From contig OX424564.1 in assembly GCA_949152475.1 (NCBI GenBank), positions 37,818,165-37,882,164 of the forward strand: a stretch of 64,000 nucleotides of DNA, read 5' to 3'. Origin of the DNA: Terebella lapidaria. Its lineage: Eukaryota; Annelida; Polychaeta; Terebellida; Terebellidae. The notes below the pieces were generated by a model. It saw only the letters and a program-made list of their open reading frames with translations, was not told where the DNA came from and searched no databases. The translations under genes were made by a program, and so were the position numbers. This document shows positions 24,062 through 35,270 of this stretch, one piece after another (within the stretch, counting starts at the first letter, position 1; the number at the start of each line of letters is the position of its first letter).

Positions 24062-26339
24062 CTTCGGTATATGTCGGAATTGTCGGATCATGACTTGTTT
24101 ATCCAGATATTTAGCAACTAACAATTTGGCCATATGAATGTTTTTAATGTATGTTCGCACTTCACTGCCAGAGTGTCATTCAGGTGTGAGAGTTAACTGG
24201 TTGAATAGGATCCATGATAGGTCCGTCACTTGATGTGTGACAAGACAACACCTCACATCAAAACGACATAACACCAAAACAACTTTGATTTAGTGTCATA
24301 AACCCATGTGATGATCCAAGGTGACAATACTTTTAGTCAATTCGATCGGAATGACTAGGTTTATGAATATTCGTGAATTAAATACTTTCATGTGTTCACA
24401 ACATTGGGTAGACGTTCATTCTTATTTCAGTAACATTATGATATCAGAGCAGTGGGTGCATTTGGTAACTATTGTCGAGGACAGCAATCCAGGACACAGT
24501 GTCAATGATACTCAACCTCAACAACGCAGAGGCAATGGTCAGCAAACATACATCACAGTAACACGAGCCTTTCTCTAATCCCCGTCTACATATTTGCATA
24601 TGGCTGAGCAAATAAACTGACCAGGGTTTCTATGAATACATTAAGCAGTGTTCAGCATTCCACACCTTGTGGATGATATCGGATTTTCTCATCCAAACGG
24701 CAACTTAGTAACTTCATATAGTGCCACCAGATACCATTGCGGCACAGCAGGCAGTATCCGAGCAAAATGCGGGGTTATTCAAAGCACAGGGTGGACGTGG
24801 GTTTATCGACCAGAAATAATGCTGTGCACCGTCTACATGTTAATAACCTCAGGCCGCAAGTCCAGCAAACGTATAATTCTTGGAAAACACCTGGGCACAT
24901 ATGAGCAGTGTCATGAATTATCATAATACTGATTATTGTCTCAATGAGTGTTGTAGTGCACCAAACACCCTTGACTCTTGGCATATTTTCCTTTTGTGCT
25001 GTGGCTAACAATGACAAAATGCTACAAAATCAAACATCTCGGGCAGCGGAGAATATAATACTCCAACAATCGCAGGAATAAACCATATTTCATGTGTCAG
25101 TAAACTGGTCAGTCAGTGTCACAAATTTTCAGATATAAATTATAATCGGTTCATGTTCAGACATAGTGAAATTGACAGGAAACAAAGCATGAATGATGTG
25201 CCAGGTTTCATACACCAATCAAGAGTGTTCTGACCAATTTACTATATATATTTTTTTAAATGTTACGTTTGGTCATTAACATTATTGTCCTAAATGTTCT
25301 GGATACATTTTATCACGATTAAGCATTAAAGGATTAATGAAAAGTGACGAACGAATGACTTGTTTTCTTGACAGCTCAGTTGTAGCTTAAATGTCAAGCA
25401 GATGAATAATAAAAGAAAAGTACGGTGGAGGCAGCACATATATTTCCCAGATGCTCAGTACACAAAATATACGTTTGTATAGATATCCGTATATGGATTT
25501 CTGACAAATGGATAAATCGTATCCTCTGGATGCTCAAAGCTTAATAGAACCGCAGGTTCGTATCGTTCAATATGATGTAAAACATTTACAGAAAAAAATG
25601 TAGCCTCATACTATTTGGATCTCCTCATTTGTAAACAAATATTGGCAAGTATATTCTCAAATGCCCACTTGAAATTTCAATAGAAGCAAGCAGAATATAA
25701 CTAGGATAATGCATTATCCATGTTGGGTTCCATTGATGGAGATTTGTCAATGTAACTATCAACTCACACCATGTATGTATTCCAAGCATGTAATGAAACA
25801 TTATCCAGCTTATATGTGTTTTGTATCAGAAATCTGATATAATATTGATGAAATGTGCAGTATCTGAAAGAAGAATCTGTTTGGGATATGCGAGATGAAG
25901 GATACAAGCAGCCCATTATATACGAATATTGATAGTGTTTCGTTTTATATCAGAGCAAAGCTAACAAAGATAAGTTCACTATGAGAGTGTAATCTATGCA
26001 ATGACCAAAGAGGAAATATTGTTGCCTTTCAACATTTAATGATGCTTTGTTTGTCTATATATTTTGGATATCATTATGTAATATTAGATATCATTATGTA
26101 ATATATATTATACAAATAGTGGATGTTGAGGAGTCCAATATACAGTTTACGGGATGAAGAAATGTCATATTGGCCGAGGCGTCAGCTGTCCGGAAAACTT
26201 ACGATCAACTCATTGAATAATTCTAGGCACAGGTGCCCTACCCCAGGCTAAACATCTCATAGCGGAACACTTACCTCGTTGAGATAAAAACATGACTAGT
26301 GACATCATCTAAAACTCGGCTCAAGTAACGTGCAATGCT

Positions 26340-26970
26340 ACTCCACTGAGTATGTCCCTAGAGTGAGGTTTTTTTCAAGAGGGAGTTGAAACTTGGCCTT
26401 TGGCCTTAATTTCGAGGTTTGAGCACATAATGGCTCATAGCTGGCCTTTTGTCGACTTTGCATTTTGGGAACCAGTTGCACACATATGACGGGGGGGGGG
26501 GATATGCTCCGTGTTCTCATGACTTTGAGCTTGACCCTTGGCCTACTTTTTTAAATCAGGGCGAATGGTGGCTAGTATCTCACTTGTTATCGATATTTCA
26601 GCTTGAGAGTCGATTGTGGTCGTATGGGGATGGTGTATGCTGAATATCTTTGTGACATTGGGTTTGACCAGTGATAATATTCTCAAGGCCACGGGACAAA
26701 AGGGCTAATATTAAAAACATAAAACCTTTATTGTCCGGTAACCTTCCTCAGCCTCTCGGCTAATTTTTTTTAATCGTGTACCCACATAAATATACGTATA
26801 TATATCATATATAATACGCACTATCGTACACCTTCTGCTTATGCAAGCTTCATATTCTGGAGGTGTGAGGTGGTTAGTGGTGGTCCTTATAGGTTCCTGG
26901 TAGCGTTTGAATCATACAGATCCATATCCACATCATACATTCTTCCAATTTAGTGTTCATCTTATAAGGT
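26340..26970. other. Left part of composite insert upstream of the LINE
   Basis: The block begins at CCACTGAG where homology to copy A stops. It contains the second copy of the 10345 repeat (26615-26735), a G10 tract near 26492 and an AT-rich section. Part may be the 5' untranslated region of the LINE; the element's 5' end cannot be fixed by eye. Confidence 0.45.
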
Positions 26971-29900
26971 GTGTGGTATATGTTACAGGTACATACAACA
27001 AATGCCATACACACTAACCGTACATACACATCTAACAGAGCCCAGCCAAGCCCTCTCGTGCCAAATATCTATCGCCAATTGCGATTATCATATTGCCACA
27101 TGAGCGATCTAATCATCCCACAACCCATGTTAGTAAATGATGATAGGTTTCTGAACTTGGACACACAATATTTTGAAGTTGAAGACATAGTCTCACACAC
27201 CTCGCCCAACAAATCCAAATATTGCACTCTTCATCTGAATATTCACAGTTTACCAAAGAAGATAAATGAACTTAAAATCATGCTTTCGAACTTACAAAAC
27301 ACTGGGATAGTTGTGCACTTTATTCTGTTATGCGAAACCTTTCTGAACGACAATACATTGCATTTATGCAGCATACCTGGATATAACCTTGAATGCCGTA
27401 ACAGACAGGGTGGGACACGGGGAGGGGGTGTCGCGCTGTACATACATGATTCGCTACATTACGATATTAGGAACGACCTGGCCATAAATGTTGATTGCGA
27501 ATTTGAGTCGATTTTCATCGAGGTAAAACATAGTCAGCGAAACACAATTGTGGGTGAAATATACCGAATCCCAGGCACAAACGAAACACTATCAATATCT
27601 AGATACGAAACAGTACTTGAAAAGTTAAACGGAACTAATTCTGACGTTATACTTGGTACAGATCAAAATTTTGATTATATCAAAATACACTCCAACAAGC
27701 ACTCCGATGAATTACTTAACACCTTCATATCATCTGGCTTCCTACCGACCGTTAATAAACCAACCAGAATAACACATAATAGTGCGACATTAATCGATAA
27801 TATATACGTAAAGTGTTCTAACTACAATAATGTTAAATCTGGCATAATACTAAGCGATATATCTGATCATTTGCCCTTGTTTGCTGTTATGGGGGATACT
27901 TCGTCCAGCAAGGTACAGTCCCTAACTATAACTTGTCGTCCTCTCACTTCTGAAAATATGATGTCTATATGTAATGATCTCAATTCAACAGACTGGACAT
28001 ACCTCGACCGAATTCCCATCAATGACGCTTACGCATCCTTCACAAACAAAGTAAAACAGGCTATGGACAAATTCGCTCCTGAAATAGAGAAAACAATCCC
28101 ACAAAAACGTGTAATAAAAGAACCCTGGATGACACAAGGGTTGTTACAGTCATCATCCAAATGTATCAAACTTTATAAAAAGTGCCTACGTAAATCAAAA
28201 ACAGATAGTTCTTACCAAAAATATATTAAGCATAGGAACTTATTCAGAGCTTTGAAAAGACAATGCAAACGCGAATACTATGGGTCCCTTCTTGATAAAT
28301 ACAGATGTGATGTGAAAAAAACGTGGAAAATTTTGAACAATGTTATAGGGCGAACAAATGACAAATCATCAATCACCGACACATTTCTTATCAATAATAA
28401 ACCTGAGACTGATCCAACCAAAATCGCTGACGGGTTCTGCAAATATTTCTCAAACATAGGCGTTTCGCTGGCAGAACAAATTCCATCAGCCCCTAAACAT
28501 TTCACTGAATATCTAAGCGAACAACCGAACCCAAACTCTATATTCATCAACCCCACTGATCCCAACGAGGTCATGAAAATGATAGACTCATTGAAAGGAA
28601 AAAAAAGTTCAGGAGTTGACAATTTGAGTAGTCACTTCATAAAACAGATAAAACATGCAGTTTGCACCCCGATATCATTACTAATAAACAAATCAATTTC
28701 AACGGGAATTGTCCCTCAGCAAATGAAAACGGCGAAAGTAATCCCAATCTACAAAAATAAAAACAAGCAAATGCTGAATAACTATAGGCCAATATCACTA
28801 TTACCCTGTTGCTCTAAACTCTTAGAAAAAATCATCCACTCACGACTGTATACGTTTCTCGTACAACATAATATACTCTATCCTAAGCAATACGGATTTA
28901 GGCCCAAACATTCAACTATTAATGCAGTTACAGAATTTGTATTCGATACCCTGACTGGCTTTAACAATAACATGTACACACTTGGAGTTTTCCTGGACCT
29001 CTCCAAGGCTTTCGATACTATTGACCATTCTATTCTGTTGTCCAAATTAGAATATTATGGTATTCGAGGGATTGCCTTGGAGTGGTTCAGGAGCTACCTA
29101 AATAACCGTGAGCAGTATGTCAAGTTCAAAAACTCATGTTCGAACCTCTATCCTATAAAATACGGTGTACCACAGGGTTCAGTATTGGGTCCGTTACTTT
29201 TTATCATATATTCAAACGATATTCCCAACTCAATAACAAAATCAAAATGTATTTTATTCGCAGACGATACAACGTTGTATTATACTCACCATAACCTCCA
29301 ACACCTATATCACATTGTTGAATCAGATATCCTCCTCATGGTTAATTGGTTCCGGAGCAACAAATTATCACTGAATGTTAGCAAAACTAATATAATCTTA
29401 TTCTCCAAGAAGCTGGTACACAACTACAACACCCATTCGCTAAAAGTCGATACAGAATACATTACACCATCACTTTCTGTTAAATTTCTTGGTATCCATA
29501 TAGACAGTAAGCTGAGTTGGAATGTCCACATTGAACACGTCTTGAAAAAATTGTCCAGCGCCCTATATATGTTAAACACTGTCAAAAACATGTTAAGTAA
29601 AGCCCACCTCAAATCGTTATATTTTAGTCTGTTTCATTCCTACCTAAACTATGGTATATTGTTATGGGGTTCTGCACAAAAAACGATACTGCGCCCGCTT
29701 GAAATCAAGCAAAATAAAGCAATCCGATGCGTCACTGGATCACGTTTTAATGCCAGCTCTACGCCACTCTATCATAAAACAGGCATAGCTAAGCTACATG
29801 ATTTGTTCAATATTGAACTTAGTAAATTTATGTATCTTCATTCCCGCAATGAACTACCAAGTTCGCTGAACAATCTTTTTGTGGCAAACAATTCTATCCA

Positions 29901-30096
29901 CTCCTTCAACACTAGACATTGTAAAGACCCCCATATAACTAGGTGGAATGTCCAAATTTTTGGAAGCAGCTTCATTCGTAAAGGTCCGGAATTATGGCTA
30001 AATACACCAACCCATATAAAAAACAGCATTTCAGTCAGTGCCTACAAATCTAAGATAAAACAACACTTCATTTCGAAATATTTGATGAATAACTAA
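26971..30096 (+). CDS. Non-LTR retrotransposon endonuclease-reverse transcriptase (CR1/L2/Jockey group), intact ORF
   Basis: This is an uninterrupted 1,041-codon frame. Residues about 85-305 form an APE-type endonuclease: LNIHSL near 90, CETF with Glu about 122, GGTRGGGVALYI at 147-158, GTDQNFD near 229, and SDISDHLP with Asp-His at 299-300. Residues about 575-870 form the reverse transcriptase: NYRPISLL at 604, YGFRPKHST at 641, FLDLSKAFD with Asp676, GVPQGSVLGPLLF at 732, and FADD at 763-766 with catalytic Asp765/766. A C-terminal basic region follows. The domain order is typical of CR1/L2/Jockey-type LINEs; the clade is not resolved. The first ATG is at 26971, but Met44 (27100, MSDLIIPQ) is an equally good start. 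No ORF1 is seen upstream. Intactness suggests a fairly recent insertion into copy B. Confidence 0.93.
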   Translation: MWYMLQVHTTNAIHTNRTYTSNRAQPSPLVPNIYRQLRLSYCHMSDLIIPQPMLVNDDRFLNLDTQYFEVEDIVSHTSPNKSKYCTLHLNIHSLPKKINELKIMLSNLQNTGIVVHFILLCETFLNDNTLHLCSIPGYNLECRNRQGGTRGGGVALYIHDSLHYDIRNDLAINVDCEFESIFIEVKHSQRNTIVGEIYRIPGTNETLSISRYETVLEKLNGTNSDVILGTDQNFDYIKIHSNKHSDELLNTFISSGFLPTVNKPTRITHNSATLIDNIYVKCSNYNNVKSGIILSDISDHLPLFAVMGDTSSSKVQSLTITCRPLTSENMMSICNDLNSTDWTYLDRIPINDAYASFTNKVKQAMDKFAPEIEKTIPQKRVIKEPWMTQGLLQSSSKCIKLYKKCLRKSKTDSSYQKYIKHRNLFRALKRQCKREYYGSLLDKYRCDVKKTWKILNNVIGRTNDKSSITDTFLINNKPETDPTKIADGFCKYFSNIGVSLAEQIPSAPKHFTEYLSEQPNPNSIFINPTDPNEVMKMIDSLKGKKSSGVDNLSSHFIKQIKHAVCTPISLLINKSISTGIVPQQMKTAKVIPIYKNKNKQMLNNYRPISLLPCCSKLLEKIIHSRLYTFLVQHNILYPKQYGFRPKHSTINAVTEFVFDTLTGFNNNMYTLGVFLDLSKAFDTIDHSILLSKLEYYGIRGIALEWFRSYLNNREQYVKFKNSCSNLYPIKYGVPQGSVLGPLLFIIYSNDIPNSITKSKCILFADDTTLYYTHHNLQHLYHIVESDILLMVNWFRSNKLSLNVSKTNIILFSKKLVHNYNTHSLKVDTEYITPSLSVKFLGIHIDSKLSWNVHIEHVLKKLSSALYMLNTVKNMLSKAHLKSLYFSLFHSYLNYGILLWGSAQKTILRPLEIKQNKAIRCVTGSRFNASSTPLYHKTGIAKLHDLFNIELSKFMYLHSRNELPSSLNNLFVANNSIHSFNTRHCKDPHITRWNVQIFGSSFIRKGPELWLNTPTHIKNSISVSAYKSKIKQHFISKYLMNN

Positions 30097-30772
30097 CTAT
30101 CTAATCTAGTAATACTCCCTTGATACTGTAAAATTTCATGGCTGCATTGTATTTCATAAGTTCACGTTACTACGGTCGCTTTATTAGTTTGTCTTTTTTG
30201 TGTCTTGTGTCACTTTTTCATATTATTATTATTATTATTTTTTTTTTGCTCTACCAATCCTGTATCGTTTGCCAATAGTGTAAGGATGTGTGTGGGTGTG
30301 GGTGTGTGTGTCATGGGGGGGGGGGGGGGGGTATGAAAAAGGACTTTTTTCATTCATTTCTCATTCTATGTAATACCACAAGTTTGGCATTTCACAGTAG
30401 TAAATGTGTACATTTTAGGTTCAATCTGTTAATTCTAGCACAACTGTATCATCATCTCCTGTGTATATGGGTGTATGTGAATAATGTGAATAGTATGTAT
30501 TTCTACGTGAAATTAATGTATATATATATCTACTTGTTTGTGATGTTGTTATATGTAGTATGCAACTCATACGTGAGTCCAACTTGTAAATATTTTGTTC
30601 CTATCCGTTCCATATTTTGTGTTACTATTATTTCAATGTAATGGGCTTCACCGCTTGAGCAATCAAGTTACAGGCATCGGCCTCTGGTGGAGTCCACAAA
30701 TTGTGCATTTCTTATATCATCTATTGAATATGTTCATCTTGTGTGCAATTTGGAAATAAATTACTTACTTAC
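30097..30772 (+). mobile_element. LINE 3' untranslated region ending in (TTAC)3
   Basis: Downstream of the stop are a run of 18 G near 30316, T-rich stretches, and a terminal GGAAATAAATTACTTACTTAC ending at 30772. A short tandem tail rather than poly-A is usual for CR1/L2-type elements and marks the 3' end. Non-element flank resumes at TATACCGTC, and homology to copy A resumes near 30869. Confidence 0.75.
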
Positions 30773-31189
30773 TATACCGTCTCACAACTTTTCAAAGCCT
30801 ATAGGAGAACATGAAGCACACGTTACCTAACCCTAGAACTCCTATGAATGTTACATTCTCCCAATCACTATGATACAGATAAATATGATATAAATACATT
30901 ATATTACCGTGATATGCAGTTGATCATGTGGAAAGTATCAATGAACAACTAAAGGTATTCCTTATGTTGAACATTTTCCCTTGTACTTGGTGTTTTATAC
31001 GGATCAAACGATTTCGAAAAGCTTCTCAATAACACCGTGTGTCGAGAAATTTGCCCGAATCTTACTGTATGTATATAAGTCAGGTTGCAAGAGGGCTTTT
31101 TTCAGTGTGACCCTGCATGGAATGTGAAAGTTTTTTTCTTGATGGATTTTACACCAACAGGGTGTTCATGGATAAAAGACACACTGCCT

Positions 31190-31475
31190 TTGGGCTTGTG
31201 ACTAAGTACTTATGCACTTGTCATATATCTATTCCATGGTGTTAGTTTCTCATTTCTAAATTATTTTCATAGGTTGTTGGGCAGTTGTATACTAATTCCA
31301 TCATGTTTACAGTAGAAAGAACTACATTCAACACACTGTCCGCCCCTGATGACGCCAGTGTGTCTTTTGATAAAATATTTGGTTGGGCTTTGTTTCTATT
31401 GCAAAATGTTGTGTACGTTTGTTATTGGAATCATAAAAATTTGGCTGTATTGGTGATAATAGATTGATACTTACA
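31190..31475 (+). repeat. R1 copy 4
   Basis: It matches copy 1 from GGCTTGTGA(C/T)TA to GATTGATACTTAC, with several substitutions and two small deletions. It lies just downstream of the end of duplication copy B. Confidence 0.75.
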
Positions 31476-31494
31476 TTCATACCAATGAGTCGGT

Positions 31495-31835
31495 GTCACT
31501 GCTGGTGGACGTTAAATCTGTCCCCGAGGATACCATCAACTCAGTAGCCTTTTGGCTTGTGATTAGGTACTTATGTACTTGTCATATATCTATTCCATGG
31601 GGTTTGTTTCGGATTTCTAAATTATTTTCATAGGTTGTTGGGCAGTTGTATACTAATTCCATCATGTGTACAGTAAAAACAACTACATTAACCACACTGT
31701 CTGAACCTGATGACGCCAGTGTGTCTTTTGATAAAGTATTTGGTTGGGCTTTGTTTCTATTGCAAAATGTTGTGTTTTACGTTTGTTTGGAATCATCAAA
31801 ATATGGCTGTATTGGTGTTAATAGATTGAAACTTG
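31495..31835 (+). repeat. R1 copy 5
   Basis: It begins with the CTGCTGGTGGACGTTAA block shared with copy 1 and continues to TTAATAGATTGA. Copies 4 and 5 lie in direct tandem about 20 bases apart, which suggests either two insertions or local duplication. Confidence 0.8.
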
Positions 31836-31847
31836 ACATAAGATACA

Positions 31848-31851
<4 letters not shown>

Positions 31852-31878
<27 letters not shown>

Positions 31879-32250
31879 ACTTACGAATTCGACCTTTTTG
31901 ACCACAACTTACGAATCCGACCATTTTGGCACATTGCAGGTTATTGCTTTTAGACTGTATTTCTGTACATTATTTTTCATATTTGGACCTTTTCAACACT
32001 TTTTGTCGAAATATATTACTCTGCTGCAGTTATTGAACATTTTATTTCAAACATATATTTTTTGAGCCAAAATGTATGAGCCAAAAAAGTCAGGACCGTA
32101 CGGTCATGCAATATACCAACTATTTTGGCTCATGTTATATATTTGTATATCTATGATAATACCATTTTGGCACATACCATTTTGGCACATACCAGTATAT
32201 ATTATGTGTGTTGTAAAACAGTCTCATATTTGCCAGTGTATTGTAACTCT
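31852..32250. repeat. AT microsatellite plus GAGCCAAAA/TTTTGGCACAT repeat, copy 1
   Basis: An (AT)n tract at about 31852-31879 is followed by ACTTACGAATTCGACC, CTTACGAATCCGACC, and several TTTTGGCACAT and GAGCCAAAA words. GAGCCAAAAAAGTCA at about 32080 recurs inverted near 52030, beside another (AT)n tract. The two regions (here and 51640-52117) are an inverted, diverged pair. Confidence 0.55.
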
Positions 32251-32759
32251 TTTATAGTCCAGCAGAACTGCAGAAAAGCATGTTTTGGCGTCATTATGAA
32301 CTTTTTTTGTTGATTCATCATCTCTGAGCATTCCTGAGTCAGAATCAGCCGGGTGCCACCTTGGCACCCTTGGGGAATTTTTTTCAGAGCCGAAAAACAA
32401 AATGGCTGCCACCGAATACCGCTGAATTCAGTTCTTTGACAATATCTCCGCTTCTAGGCCACTTAGAAGCACAAACTTGGTGTCTACTACTAGGTTTTCA
32501 TGGTCAAGGAATCCATTTATAATGATGCCAAACTTGTATATATAACAGCTCATCAGATTTTCGAGATTAACCACCCAGATATTTGAAAAATCTGGTTTTG
32601 GTCAAGTGATTAAATGTTCATGTATTTGCCACTCAGTACAACATTTATTGTTGTCCACTACAGTCAATGTATGTATTCAGGCTCAATAAATCAATGACAA
32701 TAAATGTGACGATATGTTTTCACTATTAAATTAGGTGTTACATGTGGCAACATTACGAG

Positions 32760-33338
32760 TCATTGGCAATTCTTCGTAAATTGAACCGACATCATCATCA
32801 TCTTCCTGAAAAGGTTCTTCCTTGGTATGTTCATTGCAACAATCTGGTCCAGAATAACAGGCACAGAACTTTCAAAAGACATCTGTGGCACTACACAGCC
32901 ACATCTCGCAGTGGAACATGGCCGGCTGGTGGAGCATCCACATTCGACTGTTTGTACAATGGCGACAGGTAAAGTGTATGTACACCAGTTGGAAGCGGGG
33001 TTGGACGCATGTTGTGCCGTCTCCATCTGTATTCCGACCACATCGGGTCGGGTCAAAGTGTGGAGGATCTGATTGAGCAACGGATTTATACATAAGAATT
33101 GTTACAGTAATTGAGTACGATGTGGATGCTGAACAAAGTCATATTGTGATAGGGGCAATACCTTCAGTTTCGAGGCTAATGTGTTCTTCACAGGATGGTG
33201 GTGAACAAACATATCATCTCTCAGTTTGAAACCATGATAGGTAGCAAAAGAAGCAGTCGTTTCGGGCATCAGGTTTGTTTCATTTGCTTCTGGTTGACCA
33301 AGTGAGATTAGGTGATTTCCCCTCTTGGGGGTCTTCAA
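32760..33338 (-). pseudogene. C-terminal Cys-rich part of unnamed transposon-like protein
   Basis: On the minus strand, in overlapping frames, I read: SKLKVLPLSQYDFVQHPHRT (33102-33160); SDPPHFDPTRCG (about 33050); a VQPRFQ...YTLPVAIVQTVECGC segment; RPCSTARCGCVVPQMS (about 32900); and IPRKNLFRK. From memory this is the C-terminal order of a large uncharacterised family in invertebrate genomes: LKVLPPT, DPPxLDPTxYGW, then a CGC...PC...RCGC metal-binding-like cluster. Frame changes and stops show decay. The matching upstream DRY motif lies on the same strand at 34691-34951, beyond the inserted LINE, in the correct order. Confidence 0.5.
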
Positions 33339-33439
33339 TGTTGTGGCCTTTCCAATGCCAAACAGATACTGTAGTACACAGTGTTACACCCACCTCCCCC
33401 ATGGAGACATGTACACCTGGCATATATTTTGCTGTGCTT

Positions 33440-34640
33440 AGGTGTGTTCGAGCATTTTGACGAATGCTGGAGGAAAGCTAATGTGGTCCCAGTGTGGATG
33501 TGATAAAGATATAGTGGCACCACCGTGATTTGCAAAGTGAGGAAACATATTCTGGTGAGCAACATGAACCATTTCGACGAACAAAATATCCTAGTTGACT
33601 GCCAACACAGATTCCGAGCTAAACGTCCATATGAGTCCCAACTCATCATTGCGATTCACGACCTGACTTCCCCAAACAGGTGTAAACAAGTACATATGGC
33701 CATACTAGACTTCAGCAAGACACATGATCGGGTCCTACACTCCAGACTAAAAAGCAGAACTGGACTATTATGGAATCAGAGACAAACATTTTCCATGGAT
33801 TGGAACCCAAAAGATCCACATGGATGGAAATCTGGCCCCTAAATGTCTAGTACCTGCTGTTCTCACTCTTCATAGATGATATCACGATGAATATAACATC
33901 AACCACCAGGCTGCGTGCAGATATTTGTTTGATCTTTCATTAAATCTCGTCAACTGAGAATCACATTCTGCTTCATAATGACATTGACAGACTGGTAGCC
34001 TGAATTCACAAAAGGCAAATGAATTTCAATACTGAAAACTGTTACATTGTAAGAATTTCACTGGCCACAAACCTATTGCTACCTACATGTATCAATATTC
34101 CATAGGTTGCAGGACAGTACAGGATGATAACCCATAAACGACGGCGACACGGGCAATATTCTTCCCTTGTAGAAACCTTATTCGATGTGACAAGTCATCC
34201 AAGCCAAAGGAAAAATTTCGCTCTCATCTGACCTCATTTAATATTGCTGTGTGGTCAGGTGCCCACATCAGGCCAAGCTATGAAACCGGCATGGAAAGGT
34301 TCAGTGATCTGCGGCCAGATTTCTAGCAAACGAACCCTATGACAATCGTCATTCAGACAGCATGACAGCTATTCCTATTGACCTCGGATGGATATCACTC
34401 ATGGAGTGGAGGAGAATGACGCTGACCCTTTTCTTTAAGATGGCCAATGGATTGACCATCATCCTTCTGAACTGTCTCAGACAAGGACCAGGCAACCAAA
34501 CGATATTGTGCAGTTCGCAGAATATCAAACAACTGTCAACATGTACCAGTCATTCATTCCGGCACAACACCTGATTGAAATGGCCTTCCCCAGGGTGTGA
34601 TCAGCTCACATTCCTTGGTCGTCTTCAAGACATGACTGGT
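33440..34640 (+). pseudogene. Degenerate LINE reverse transcriptase fragment
   Basis: The remnant can be followed on the plus strand: WRKANVVPV (about 33468); VICKVRKHILVSNMNHFDEQ (33522); a region ending FRAKRPYESQLIIAIHDL; AILDFSKTHDRVLHSRL (33700), equivalent to the usual LDFSKAFD block with the key Asp region still visible; GIRDKHFPWI; MNFNTE-like MNFNTEN near 34020; and a C-terminal IDLGWISLMEWRRMTLTLFFKMANGL (34378). Blocks between (PQGSVLGP and the FADD box) are mutated or deleted, and many stops and frame changes occur. It is a Jockey-type LINE distinct from, and much older than, the intact one at 26971-30096. Confidence 0.75.
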
Positions 34641-34951
34641 GGCTATTCCACTGAAGTAGATGAACGGTTTCAATCGAGCCTTGGTGTAGGTTACTTTGTG
34701 AACCACCTTTTGCAGAAATAGTATCGTGTATAGACTGAGGTGATGTTTTTTTTTATTATTCCATGTTTTACCGTCTGGCAAGATCTTTTTGACATTTGCT
34801 TTATGTTTGGTCTGTATCTGTCAAAGATAACGTAAACCTCACAGCACCCCAAACGGTATATTATGCTGGCCATTCTGTGCAATTTTGTATCTTGATATCT
34901 GTTTGTGAATGCCTCACCATTGAAGTCCCATATGGGAGGACATCGCCTCAA
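34560..34951 (-). pseudogene. Middle part of unnamed transposon-like protein (FDRY motif)
   Basis: On the minus strand, 34951-34691 reads DFNGEAFTNRYQ, then CEVYVIFDRYRPNIKQMSK, followed in the neighbouring frame by LQKVVHKVTYTKARLKPF. From memory, VxVVFDRYxxxSxKxxTR followed by LPKxWxxFLxxxxNKxxLxxFL is the central block of the same uncharacterised family whose C-terminus lies at 32760-33338. The order on the minus strand (FDRY, then LKVLP, then Cys cluster) is therefore correct for one original gene split by the LINE fragment. Confidence 0.45.
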
Positions 34952-35270
34952 CTAACTTGGTTAACTAGGAACAGAAAAAACAACGACTGCCTCTATTGCT
35001 GCATGTTATTGTTCCAAACCGAGAAGTGTACGGAAGGTGTAGATGGCAAACTCGAAGATCACATCAGCTGCAAAACTGAAGGTATTGCCCCATCACAAAA
35101 TGCCTTTGCTCAGCATGTACACCATGCTCGAATGCAAGTTTTGTGGAAATCCGCTGCTCAACAACTTACAGATGTGCTGTTCAAAGTTCCGTGGCTGTAT
35201 TTTAAGCCAAGATTGTTGCAACGAATATACAAAGAAGAACCTGTTCAGGAAGGTGATAATGATGACTGAT
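34930..35270 (+). pseudogene. Inverted second copy of the Cys-rich C-terminus (right arm)
   Basis: The plus strand encodes AAKLKVLPHHKMPLLSMY, CKFCGNPLLNNLQMCC, then SKFRGCILSQDCCNEYTKK. It is the inverted counterpart of the left arm's minus-strand coding. It lacks the DPPxxDPT to CGC section (internal deletion) but keeps more of the last cysteines. A 157-codon frame (34796-35269) overlaps it but reads the wrong frame for most of the motifs. Confidence 0.45.

Larger units (their letters stand above)
19745..31053 (+). repeat. Segmental duplication copy B (with later insertions)
   Basis: This is collinear with copy A but expanded by insertions: the TTAA fold-back (20876-21953), the 90-bp segment (22486-22575), R1 copy 3 (23759-24061), about 65 bp near 25530-25595, and a composite block (about 26340-30868) containing the LINE. 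Homology to A resumes at GATAAATATGATATAAATAC near 30878 and ends near 31053. A and B are head to tail and abut near 19740. I find no host gene in either. A 121-codon frame at 23110-23475 is broken by an indel in A and is not supported as coding. Confidence 0.85.
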
